Positions 1 through 9,231 of a stretch of 11,167 bases of DNA are shown in pieces (position 1 is the first letter of the stretch; every line of letters begins with the position of its first letter). The notes under the pieces are model-generated. The model made no database searches, was not told the DNA's origin, and saw nothing but the letters and a program-made list of their open reading frames with translations. The position numbers and the translations under genes were made by a program. Source of the DNA: Mucidula mucida (taxonomy: Eukaryota; Basidiomycota; Agaricomycetes; Agaricales; Physalacriaceae); NCBI GenBank assembly GCA_015501055.1, contig JADNYV010000991.1, forward strand, positions 1-11,167, in the 5' to 3' direction.

Positions 1-1688
1 CTACTTCCCAAGGCGACAGTCACCGGAAACGGCTCCTACCTCGACACTCCACACCCAACCCGCGTCAATGTATCCCCGGCGACTGGCCAGTCTCCCACGG
101 ATTGGGCGGCACCTTCGTCTCCCCATCTGCACGAGCTTGGGTGGATTGAATACCTGCTCCCTGACGCGTCGTTCTATTATGTCCATCCACGCTCCGCGTC
201 ACAACTGATATCGACTTGCGCAACTCCAAGAAGCTGACAGCCCGTGTCGAGTTACTTCGAGAGGTACAAGGATGGGGCTCCGGTCGGCTTGGAATTGTGG
301 CTATGCGAGAAGCAGGACAAGAGAAAGAAGAGGGATACCGCTCTGGTCGAATGGTGGGTCGACCATGGAAAGAGGAGTGTGTCGAGCGAGCGACCCGGGG
401 AGAGATTGAATGTCAAAGGTGGCGATGATGGTGAGTGAGTTGGTAATGGACGATATCTATGCTGATGCTAGGCTTCAGCCATGGACAGAGAGTACCGGTA
501 TTGGTCGTTTATGGAGTCGCATCCTGCGCATGTAACGATTCCGATGCAAGTCAAGGCGGAGGCAATGGATGTCTTGACATGGTCATGGACTGGTACGGTT
601 TATCTTTCCCCCATTAACTTGAACTGACAGCTATTTTGTTTAGAGCGATTGCTTCCGTCGCAGCGTACTATTCCTGCTCCATTCTCGCAAGACGAGTGCC
701 AAGAGCTTATGTCCCTCATTCGTTCTTTCGGTGGTACGTGTCATAGCAAGTGCCCAGACGTCGTGTCTTACCGGTCAATTTAGACAACCAAGGAAACGCC
801 GGGGTGCAAGGCGTGATTCAGACCAGGATCATTGCTCGTATTCTGCTTCGCGTCCGTACGTATTTCATGACCGTTTTCTTGTACCCTTGGTCTGATGTTC
901 TTGGTTCCTAAGTGCATTGGCGTCAAATGAACTTCCGCCCTAACAAACCGCTCCCGAAGGTTTCGTCCAACACTTCGGCTCTACCTGTTCGCCGAAACCC
1001 CATACGCAAGGTCATGGTCGACTTCGTCATCTCGTGTCTCTGTCTCGGAATCCCATATCTATTCTATACACGCTCGCACTTCCACCGCATTGACGAGGAG
1101 GGTGGTATCCGCAACGCCGGCCCGATGCTCATAATCGGAGCGTGCACCTGTCTCGTGGTAAGTCCCACTAGTCCCTTTTACATTTGCGCGTCGTCCTTAG
1201 GACCCTTTGTGAAAGGCCGCCATCGTTTTGAGCGCATCGGTGACGTTCCTTTCCTTACCAGGGCTGGATAATATCGCGCGCGTCGCGGGGCTCATCGCTG
1301 TCCTCTTTTCTGCGTTTTCTATGGCGTCCACAGTCGTTGCGCTATTCAAGTACAAGGCAGACGCGGAACGGGCTGTATCTGTGGTAGGCGCTGAAGGATT
1401 TCTAATGGTATCGGTAAGCTGTATCATTTCGACCGATGAATAATCTTCTAACGACGTGGACGTCTCTAGCGCCGCCATGTTGTGTTTTCACTGCCACTTG
1501 TTTTTCTATCATATGCTGTTATCGGCTTCATAGCTGGTCTAGTCCTGTATTCTTTCCGGGGAGTCACCGTCACGAATACCGCCGTTCTTGAGCATCGATT
1601 CCAAGAGTACACCAGTTGGACTGTTGTTGGTGTCCTTGGAGGCCTCTTAGGTGTTTTGACAACGTCTATATTGCTCATGAGGCGTTGA
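1..1688 (+). pseudogene. WW-like domain, multi-pass membrane protein (5' partial, two frame breaks)
   Basis: The reading frame is open from base 1, so the N-terminus lies outside the window. A Ser/Pro-rich stretch leads into a WW-like half-domain at 139-201 (G-W-I-E-Y-L-L-P-D, then F-Y-Y-V-H-P). Exons are 1-430, 479-592, 644-733, 784-855, 913-1157, about 1216-1413 and 1470-1688. All junctions are GT-AG and keep frame, except that the fifth intron needs an unusual AAAG acceptor at 1215; the better-looking CTTAG at 1200 gives an immediate TGA. The C-terminal half has about five hydrophobic segments and ends ...SILLMRR. The family is known to me as Agaricomycete WW-domain membrane proteins of unknown function. 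Two frame changes are needed: about -1 near 201-204 and about +1 near 249-253. Unshifted, translation stops at TGA 235-237. The family call is fairly firm; whether the breaks are biological or assembly errors is open. Confidence 0.65.
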
Positions 1689-2362
1689 GGCTCCTCGAAG
1701 TTGTTGTTGTACTATTTATTTTACTTCAGAAGTTGTACGCATGATGTATGTATTTGAAATGTCATGATAATGCTCAACGTATACTAAATCGTCTTGCAAG
1801 GCGAGATTTCCGTGCAGTATTTGAATGCCTTCGAACGTGTCATTACTGGGTACTACCAGCTGATGCCGTGCATCCTCATTGGGTTACGGGGCGGATCCCT
1901 AGTCATAGAATCGATTTACATTATCTTACTCCCATCATATATCAAGGCCTGGTTGCTCTTCGACGTTTCTTTGAAACGTTCTCACGTGAATCCGCTTTCA
2001 AGAGAGCGTGACTCGTCCTTCTTGACGCCCGAAATCAGACTTGCCTTACACCTTGGCCATGCTTGCGCCACACTCTACAACCTTATATATACTTATAAGT
2101 ACAGTAAGTAAAGTACATTTTGGCGCTTGGAGTTCAACAGGTGCCTCAAAATCTTCGGTGGAGAACCTCTCTGAGGATAAAACCATCAGTAAGGACAGCT
2201 ACCGTGACTGGCTATGTAAAGGAGCTGAGAGCCTGGGCAGGTGTTTCGCCACTGACATCTTATATATATACTACGCGTATTTCTTGCGGCTTGCGTTACT
2301 TGTATGTGTCCCAATTCGAGCACTGTATAGCTCGAACCGTTTATGACCGCCGCTTTGTCGAA
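1689..2362. other. Convergent intergenic region, no gene recognised
   Basis: This stretch separates the 3' ends of the WW-like gene (plus) and the MYND gene (minus). It is fairly AT-rich, with TATA-like runs near 2082-2090 and 2260-2270. Open frames of up to about 100 codons occur on the plus strand, but their translations look like no family I know and show no conserved pattern. I see it as 3' flanking sequence of the two genes. Confidence 0.5.
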
Positions 2363-2473
2363 CTATAGCAAGTTCTGAGCGTTGACATCAATTTCGATGC
2401 GCGTTTCATGTTGGAAGACATCGTCATTCCAGGATATTTTCCATTGCAGTCTGAGAACAATTTTGTTCTCTGG

Positions 2474-2491
2474 CATCATCATCATCATCAT
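2474..2491. repeat. (CAT)6 microsatellite inside the MYND gene
   Basis: Six perfect CAT units. Read on the minus strand they are ATG codons and give six consecutive methionines near the C-terminus of the MYND gene product. Slippage here would change length by whole residues. Confidence 0.9.
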
Positions 2492-2924
2492 TGGGAGGTT
2501 GCGGGCTGGGAGATGCATCTCCCGTGCCACCGATATAATTCTAGGGAGACGTGTATAGTCGAGCACGTACATGACATCGTCCGATGTCTTGTCTAGCTCA
2601 TAGGTATATCTAGATTGTACTAGGTAATTACGGCGGAGCGTAAGTATAGTGTGTTTGTCTGGGCCGTGTGTCGCCAAGTATTGGAACAGTGCGTCGAAGT
2701 ACTGCACTCGGCGAGTACTCATACGTGGTACGTGGCGGGCATCTGTACAAAAGGATATCGTCAGCAGCGAGTAACGGAGAGCACACATGATAGCTCACGA
2801 CGGTAGAGCTCCATACGGAGCGCACATTCCTCCCGATGAATCGGATGATGCTTCCAGTCGGCTCTTTGACATTTGCGAGAGCAATAAAAGTTGAGCTCAC
2901 AGCCGTCGCATCGTCTGGTCACAC

Positions 2925-3245
2925 CTGTGTATATTCGCGCCTCGCGCTAGGCGCACAGTCGGTCGGCCGTCGGGACTCTCCGTCATGATAAGCTTGGACT
3001 TCACGATTAGATTACTTACACCTTCTTAATAGCACGTCTCTCTAATAGCACATCGTGGTATTCATTTCCTTACTTACATGTTTCATACATTCACAACTCA
3101 CTATAATAGCACGTCGTGGACTTCATTACTTTACAGTACTTATAGAGCTCTTGTCGTAGTCTACCGGTATCGAACACCCATTTAGCACACGCACGCACTG
3201 TCCGAACTGAGCTCGCTGCACTCAGAGAGAACTACGTCTCTACAC
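2925..3245 (-). other. Introner-like 321-nt intron bordered by an 8-bp direct repeat
   Basis: On the plus strand ACACCTGT occurs exactly at 2921-2928 and at 3242-3249. On the coding (minus) strand this reads ACAG|GTGT at both intron boundaries. Splicing AG|GT leaves one copy and joins the exons in frame as C-D-Q-T-G-V-T-R-R-C-D-G-C, which completes the MYND finger. The intron is about six times longer than the others in the window. No obvious terminal inverted repeats are present. It looks like an insertion whose target duplication supplied both splice sites. An ordinary long intron with a chance match is possible, since part of the match is splice consensus. Confidence 0.55.
2996..3141. repeat. 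About 61-bp tandem repeat inside the long intron
   Basis: Related units start at GG positions 2996, 3057 and 3118, exactly 61 bp apart. Each has a GG-[AT]-[CA]-TTCA core followed by a TTAC-rich tract. AATAGCAC[GA]TCGTGG precedes the second and third units (3044-3058 and 3105-3119), and a partial AATAGCACGTC lies at 3028-3038. About 2.4 copies are present, with moderate divergence. Confidence 0.6.
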
Positions 3246-4670
3246 CTGTTTGGTCGCACTACCCAAAAAAGCATCAGTATCTCTCCATCCGCAAAAAATA
3301 AACGCCAGACCTCTTCGTAGCTGCACGAAAATGCCTTGCCTTTCACCGCAGCCATCGCCGATCCGAGAAGCTCCATTTCCATACACAAGCAACCGATAGC
3401 GTCCACAATATCCCACGACTGCATGCTCGTTGGAACTTTTCTCTCATTCAGCGCAGCATTTAGACTCCTTTTCACTGCCTTGAATACGCGCGGGTGTACA
3501 ATATAGCGAGTAATATGACGCCAAATGGCCGCGACCACGGGGACGTGGTCCCTAAACTGCGGATAGTGCATCGTCCAGTACTCTAGCCGACATAAAGCCT
3601 CGAAGAGGTTAGATTGCAGGGCTTTGATGATCCACCGCTGGCCTTCCTCAAGGGAACATGAGATGATTCGGATGCAATAGCCGATGAGCATGGCGCCACG
3701 GGGATGAAAGAAGGTAACAGAGCCGATGGCGGAAGGTGGGAGTGCAATGCGAAGAAAATTTGACCCAATGACAGGCGCGGCCAGAGTTGAGACGAGGTGC
3801 AGGAACATGCCGCAGACATGCTGTACAAAACTCAGCCGAAGAAAGGTCAGAGATAATTGGCTGGTCAGGGCCAGGTATAAAAGGGTGAGTTCGGTGTCGA
3901 TGTCGGACGAGAATGGAGAGAAAACAATGGGAGTCAGGAGAGAAGAAATGAGGGATGTAGCGTCTGATGGAGTAGAAGGTCCCAGTTATTGCATCAAGGC
4001 CAATATGCCTTGCCTGGCAGTGAAAGTTACAAAATTGTCCATGGATTTCATGAGCCCGCCCAGCAGGTTAAAGATGGTGCGATGTCGCGTGGATGAGGAT
4101 GACCAAACCCACGCTTTCATAATCGGGTCAAGGAACGAACGCGTCACGACGAGTCGACAGAAATGGCCGTCTTTGTCGAAACGACAGCTAAAATTGACGT
4201 CCATGGGACTGCCGATGAAGCGAGTGATGAACAAGGACGCGTAGTAGAATGCCGAATCCAAATGCTCCAGAGGAAGGGGACACTCCGATTGCACAAAGCA
4301 TTACAGAGCCGCTGTATCCAGCCCCCGAGGTGCGGCCACAGCGCATTCATCTGCACGAGGCGGTCTTCCGGCCACCTTGGCTCATCGCCAAACCCGTTAA
4401 TGATGCCATAGATAAGACCAGCGGACCAAATCTGCACGTGGAAGGTGCCGCCCTGCATGGTGAGCGGGCGCTCGAACTTGCGACCTCCGCAAAGTGTGGA
4501 ACAGGCGGCAGTCATTGTAGACGATGCGGAGGATGGTGTTGAAGCTCTCTGATGCCTCAGCGTCAAAGGTGGACGCCGAGATTGCTTTCGCCTGTAGTTG
4601 TTGTTGATAAGGAGACATGCTTTTATACACCATACTTACCATCAATCGTTCAAGTTCGGTGTATACATCG

Positions 4671-5599
4671 TCAACGGGGGATGTAGTCGAGGGCATGATG
4701 AAGGGAAGAGCAAGGGAGGAGCAAGCCGAACATTCTAGTAAGTACCGCGACAGAGTCGCGCCCTTGATCGCGGTTGGAGACATAAATGTAGGACATGGGA
4801 AAGCGCTTGGTGGGAGCAGGGATAAAGATTGCGCCAGCTAGCATGTCGGGAGCGGGTGTGCCCGTCGAGGGGATATCAGCAATGAGCTCAAGGGAGGAGG
4901 TAGACAGGCGGTGAGCAGTAAGACGATTGCCGAGCTCAAGGACGGTGTACAGGACACCGTCATAAATGACTGTATGCCTCGCCCCAGTCCCAGGTGCATG
5001 AGCCGTCTCCTCGACGACGGACCAGGAAGACGCGTCCTTCTTGAAACGGTAGACGCGATCCCCACCGAGATCTGGGACAAAGAACTCCTGACGGTCCTCA
5101 AGGAAGTTGATATGGTTCGGGTGAGAGGATTGCTGCCTCTCGTGCGGGCCTTTTCCAGTAAACTGGGCAAGGACGGTGGGGTTTTGGCTGAGGAAGTACG
5201 GCGCGTTGAAGGAGATGGGTATGACGGGGACATATCCGGTGCCGTACTGCCATGACGCGTTAGTTAATCCAGAGATTGACGAGGAAAGACACTTACATTG
5301 GCAACAAACAACTCGTCTTTGGTAGCAAGCATAGCGCACGGCCATCCTCCACCACTCGGAACGCGTCCTAGGACCTCTCCTTTTCCTTCAGCATCGTATC
5401 GCAAAGCGAGGATCGCGCCGTCTTGCTGCTCAAGACACGTAAAGACTAGGCTTTTATCGCCCGGATAGTCGGTAAGCCATGATGGGCGGTATCCAACTTG
5501 GACTGTCGACGTCCGTTGTAACGTACGGACCTCGGGGTCGAATGTGAGAGTGAAGAGATCAGACTCGCTGTAGCCGCCAACGACAATGTTGAAAGACAT
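4671..5599 (-). CDS. Seven-bladed beta-propeller lactonase (6-phosphogluconolactonase/muconate cyclase-like), C-terminally truncated
   Basis: The start is ATG at 5599 (MSFNIVVGGYSES), which puts the propeller's first strand at the N-terminus; longer in-frame upstream ORF sequence looks like leader. Exon 1 is 5297-5599, a 50-nt intron is 5247-5296 (GTAAGT...GGCAG), and exon 2 is 4671-5246, giving 292 aa. Family signatures are S-H-P-N-H at about 142-146, P-D-L-G-G-D-R-V at about 159-166, A-P-G-T-G-A-R-H at about 185-192, E-L-G-N at about 205-208 and Y-I-Y-V-S-N-R at about 254-260. The family (Pfam Lactonase) includes 6-phosphogluconolactonase and carboxy-muconate cyclase; which substrate applies here cannot be told. 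Fungal members normally run about 70-100 residues longer. Homology-like sequence ends at D-S-V-A-V-L (codon at 4740-4742), followed by a 22-residue tail with no family resemblance that overlaps the MYND start. The frame is otherwise intact. Confidence 0.8.
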
Positions 5600-5690
5600 C
5601 TTGATTGAAATGAGGAGGATGAGGCTGAAAGGATGGGAGATGGAGTTGTCGAGATATCGAAGAGACCATCTCAACGCGTTTTAAGAGGCA
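5600..5690 (-). promoter_or_regulatory. Putative core promoter/5' leader of the lactonase gene
   Basis: On the minus strand a TATA-like CTTAAAAC lies at 5685-5678, about 80 nt upstream of the ATG. A C/T-rich tract at about 5600-5650 then runs to the start codon, as is common at fungal transcription start regions. The start context is TCAAGATGTC. This is inferred from sequence pattern only. Confidence 0.3.
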
Positions 5691-5794
5691 CCTTGACCGG
5701 TGTCGAACATGACAGGAAGCGTTTTTCGACAGTGACTGTGCCAAACGAAGTTGCTCAGCTCGAGTGGCAGTGCAAATCGGCAAAATGTTCCGCT

Positions 5795-5822
5795 GAGTAT
5801 GAGTATGAGTATGAGTATGAGT
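5795..5822. repeat. (GAGTAT)4 hexanucleotide microsatellite
   Basis: Four perfect GAGTAT units plus a partial GAGT, about 200 bp upstream of the lactonase start. The same GAGTA/TACTC core dominates the repeat blocks at the right end of the window. Confidence 0.85.
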
Positions 5823-7079
5823 TGGGGCTGCCCACTCCTGTCACATATTAGCAACAGTCGTGAGTCCGTGCTCACGCGTTCCGGCCCGCGCTCACGGTCG
5901 TCTATGCAATGTCGCATTTGATTGGGCACACATGTTGCCGTCGCCTGCATACACTACACGACGAGATGACGAATGACTATCAGACCCCATGATAGCCGTT
6001 CCAGTAAGCCGGATTTTAAACCTAAGTGAAAGTGAACTTCTATTCTGCTTGCATCTACCCAAAGTACGTATGGGCTTCTTTATCCGATCAAACCCTCTTT
6101 GTCCTTATCCATCGCATCAGGTATCATACTCAGACTCATACTCTTCATAGGTCACATTTGTGGCGACACACTGTCACGAAAATGGCGCTCTCGAAAGAGA
6201 CGTAGGAGCCAAAGCGGGCATCCGCTTGTACAATGTCTTACATTGCTTGAAACAGAGGCCGCTCAGCAAAAGAAACCTTGCTCGTGCGGCTTACACCGGA
6301 ATAGCCCCGGACGTCGCCCGTGACAGCCCGTACAATACCATCTAAAGTCCCACGCTGTAGCCAACATGACAGCTCGTCAGTCCACGGCAGTCATAGCTAG
6401 GTGTCACCACTACAGCCGCGCTCGCCCCTCGACGTTTCCAAGCAATCCAGCAAGCGAGATCCACGCAGTCGTCCTAACAGGCAGCAGTGCTCCCGTGTAG
6501 GTGCACCGGTGATCTCCTTGAGGAGTGTGAATGTGTGGTATGGTCGCTGTGAAGCCTGTAGTCGCCCCTCGGCCGTCTTGCCAATGCTTCTTCTCCAGAC
6601 GAGCAGCAAACACTGGGGGAGAGCGAGAGAGCGAAGAGAACGAGAGGATCGATGTCTGCCGAATGAATTTGGCCTGCGCCTACCTCGCTGCGCGTAGTCG
6701 TCATGGCGTTTAGCTTGGAGATCGTGTGTACCGCTCTGTCAGCCTCTCCCAGTTGCCAATATCTAGCACATTAATCAGGCAGCAAATGTTTCTCATCATC
6801 TTCCTTTGGCCTTGGTAAGGTGATCCCGCCAGAAAAACGCGCGCCATCGATTCTGACACATGCAGTGGTTCTTGGTATAAAGGACGCGTTAAGCTCATTG
6901 CTCAACGCTCTCTGTCCGAATCAACCTCCAAAGTGAGAACAAAGCTATGTCTCTATGGTTTGTCGGTGATCTAACAAGACGTACGTGGACTTTCAAGTCA
7001 AAGGGAAAGAAGCCATTCAAAGACTGTATTCTGGACAAAAGGCGCGCCTACCATAACGACACGGAACGTCGGCACTAAC
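5823..7079. other. Long stretch without a recognised gene
   Basis: Short open frames occur on both strands, none with a family resemblance I can defend. A minus-strand stretch at about 6714-6857 (starting M-A-R-V-F-L-A-G-S-P-Y) has a fairly protein-like composition but no recognised motif, and could be a further piece of the decayed gene just to its right. I see no tRNA, clear transposon ends or strong repeats here. Confidence 0.4.
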
Positions 7080-7744
7080 TGACCTGCGTGTACTGGTAGA
7101 CCCAGAGTAGGCCTTTACGCTGCTCTTTCTCCTCGGCAATCGGGATAGGCGCGTCGACTGCAACACATACACCCAGGACAGTATAAACGTGTCGCGTCCA
7201 TGGTGGCATCTCATCTATGACGCCGCCCAAAGATGTACCCTATATCATTCGTCCAGAGAATCTGACCAATGCACACCGGCATAGCGAACGAGGGGTTCGT
7301 GTCATGACGCCAAGGGAGCTGGGGGGGGGCACGATTTTGGGCGCGCGCGAAGGCATTGAATAGAGGGAGGCAGCAAATTCCTATTGTATCTCCTGGTAGT
7401 GGCACGCGCGATGCGATGAAGAGCGTGGAATAGAGCTGGAGGTCTGGTAGTTGCAGATAGCAAGCAGCCAATGTGCCGGATTTTGGAAACTAAACTTGGG
7501 AGAGGGAAAAGAATCCAATGAAATTCTTAACTCCTGCGTCCAGTGTAAGCACCGTAAAATGATGAATCAACGCGTACAACGCACCTTTGAACACGAATGA
7601 TGATTTCTTCCCGTATCCTCTTGGACCTTGGTACTCCGTTGTAGTAGACCAGCCTTGCATTCCAAGACAGATAATGGAGCAGCATCCCGTACTGCCATGC
7701 CAGCGACTTGGGCCATCGTTAAAGCCAATACACTGCGAGAGAGC
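7080..7744 (-). pseudogene. Unassigned broken coding remnant
   Basis: One minus-strand frame runs from 7744 to 7211 with a single TAG at 7490-7492. It is protein-like on both sides of that stop (S-S-F-V-F-K-G-A-L-Y-A-L-I-H-H-F before; L-Y-S-T-L-F-I-A-S after). A different frame then continues from about 7245 to 7084 (M-P-P-W-T-R-H-V-Y-T-V-L-G) and ends at a plausible splice donor, CAG|GTCAG. In the first part, a second frame near 7590-7700 also looks coding (L-S-W-N-A-R-L-V-Y-Y), which suggests another frame break. Hydrophobic runs hint at a membrane protein. I do not recognise the family. A nine-G homopolymer at 7321-7329 lies inside and may be one source of frame error. Confidence 0.3.
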
Positions 7745-8116
7745 TTAGGGCAGAGCGATGAAGAAAATTTCGGAACTTGTGTAACATCATAAGAATGTAT
7801 CATAGCCGTCAAGTATGCCAGCGACTGTAGGCGGCGCCCATATCGCGTTCATTGGAGAGGGCCAGTGTAGCAAAGAGTTGGCAGGATTATTGCGATAGGC
7901 GGTGATGATGGATGTAAAGGAGGAAGCCGTACATGTGTCCCTGCATTTATTCCGCATGTATAGACGTATTTGAGACGTGTTCATCTCTGGGCGTCACCAC
8001 GAAGTATACGGAGAGATAATCGTGATCAATTCGAGAAGAGCGCAACCAGATACGGAGGCAAAGAATCAATGTCATTGGTATATAGAACTAGTACGAGTAG
8101 CAAAAAAAATGTCCAA

Positions 8117-9231
8117 TTATAACCCCATCGTTCTGTGCAAAGCTGGTCCTTCAAGGAGAATGCACTCCATATCGCGATTCGATCCTATGGCAGAAGAAGC
8201 CAGCGCGCAAGCAGCGTCCCGTATCGATAGCCTTTTCAACGACCGCGGCAGCATCATCCGCCCAACCAGCGCTTCATTGATGCCACTCGTAACCTCCAAA
8301 CGTTCCAGTCGCGTCAAGCCTGACAGATCAAATGACACTACGAACAGATGAGAACATTTTCGTGACAGAGAAGAAGGAAAGACTAACCAGTGCGTTTCAC
8401 AAAACTCAGCTTCAAGTCCTTCAACGTTTCCTTGTTCCTTTGGAGAAGCGAGATAGCCTCCTCAACACGACATGCCGACCACACGCTTGTATTCTCCAGC
8501 TCTAGACATTCCAATGTCCCCGGAACATTTTCTCCCAACCACCGCACAAGATCATTGTTCCACCCGACCACGCGCAGGCTGCGTAAGAGCGGCGTGCCCA
8601 ATGAAAGATCGCGCAACCCAGACAGCGATGCATCCGGTATATCCATTCCGCCAGATGCAAGCTCGATGCTGAGCGCAGTGAGGCGCGGGAAATATCCGGA
8701 AAGCGCCCGCATAAAGCTGGTGATATCCTGGTATGAAGCACACATCACTTTTAACTCGGAAAGACTGGGAAAGTAGTGGGAAAAGATTCCAACAAGTAAT
8801 GGATCGTTCTCCACACCGCCCGAGCGTAGCGCGACATGCTTGGCTTTGAGGACCTGGAGCAGCTTGTGATATGCCTTCACACGGGGAGATTTGCCATTCA
8901 TGGCGATATCATCGAAGGGTACGTCTCCGACAAGCACGATTATCGACGAGGACAGTGTCTCCCGAGATGAGCGCAACAGTTTGACCAGCTCTCTGGAACG
9001 GGACGGGGAGGATATGATGAGCGTGACAGGCGGCAGATGATAGCGGCTGATGCTGGTCCAGGCGGGATGAACGAGCGCGCACGACAAGAGGGTGATTTTG
9101 TCGTCGCCGAGGTGAGCAATGATAAGGTCGAGTAGCTCTTACGGTACAAGGCCAAAAGGACCTGTGCTCGCCGAGGAGCGACGAGAGTGGACAAATTTGC
9201 TGATGATGTTGCGAATAATGCTAAATGCCAT
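8117..9231 (-). pseudogene. F-box protein with in-frame TAA at codon 31
   Basis: The start is ATG at 9231 (MAFSIIRNIISKF). Exon 1 is 8388-9231, a 50-nt intron is 8338-8387 (GTTAGT...CGTAG), and exon 2 is 8117-8337, giving 355 codons including the stop. An F-box lies at about residues 32-66 (E-L-L-D-L-I-I-A-H-L, then C-A-L-V-H-P-A-W). The rest resembles the weak leucine-rich repeats of Agaricomycete F-box proteins, with L-x-x-L patterns through the C-terminal half. In SCF ubiquitin ligases the F-box binds Skp1 and the C-terminus picks the target; no target can be inferred here. Codon 31, just before the F-box, is TAA (9139-9141), where family members would have a residue such as Gln or Glu. 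There are no other stops or shifts. Re-initiation downstream would lose most of the F-box. It could be a recent null allele, a base error, or a gene with an unrecognised alternative 5' exon. Confidence 0.7.

Larger units (their letters stand above)
2363..4696 (-). pseudogene. MYND-type zinc finger protein (C-terminal MYND; four frame breaks)
   Basis: The start is ATG at 4696 (MPSTTSPVDD). Introns are 4592-4639 (48 nt), 3259-3310 (52 nt), 2925-3245 (321 nt) and 2743-2798 (56 nt); the stop is at 2363-2365. Most of the protein is a long helical-looking region typical of fungal MYND proteins of unknown function (e.g. W-I-I-K-A-L-Q-S-N-L-F-E-A-L-C-R). It ends in a zinc finger assembled across three exons: C-SYEE-C, CDGC, Y-C-S-R-K-C-Q-R-A-D-W, then His and a final Cys. 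After the finger come about 120 residues, including six Met in a row. Four frame changes are needed near 4490-4500 (+1), 4283-4298 (-1), 3986-3990 (-1, with TAA at 3986-3988) and 3894-3903 (+1). Each unshifted frame soon stops. I read it as a recently decayed copy; clustered assembly indels are the alternative. The binding partner is unknown; MYND fingers usually bind proline-rich peptides. Confidence 0.75.

Noticed and set aside
1748..2111. Overlapping plus-strand ORFs of 87 and 105 codons
   Set aside because: Two different frames compete over the same bases, neither resembles a known family, and the position is a convergent 3' flank.
2921..3249. hAT insertion as the source of the long MYND intron
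   Set aside because: The 8-bp direct repeat fits and TAGAG occurs at one end, but the other end lacks the matching CTCTA, so no hAT call is made.
3726..4244. Plus-strand ORF of 172 codons
   Set aside because: It lies antisense to the conserved MYND-gene coding region and has low-information composition; I take it as a shadow.
4911..5255. Plus-strand ORF of 114 codons
   Set aside because: Exact antisense of lactonase exon 2, whose sense translation carries clear family motifs.
7080..7744. Wax synthase-like (membrane acyltransferase) identity for the broken remnant
   Set aside because: Hydrophobic runs and a W-N-x-R segment suggested it, but the hallmark motifs are absent and frames change, so I left it unassigned.
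7977..8351. Plus-strand ORF of 124 codons
   Set aside because: Mostly antisense to the F-box gene's last exon and intron; no family resemblance.
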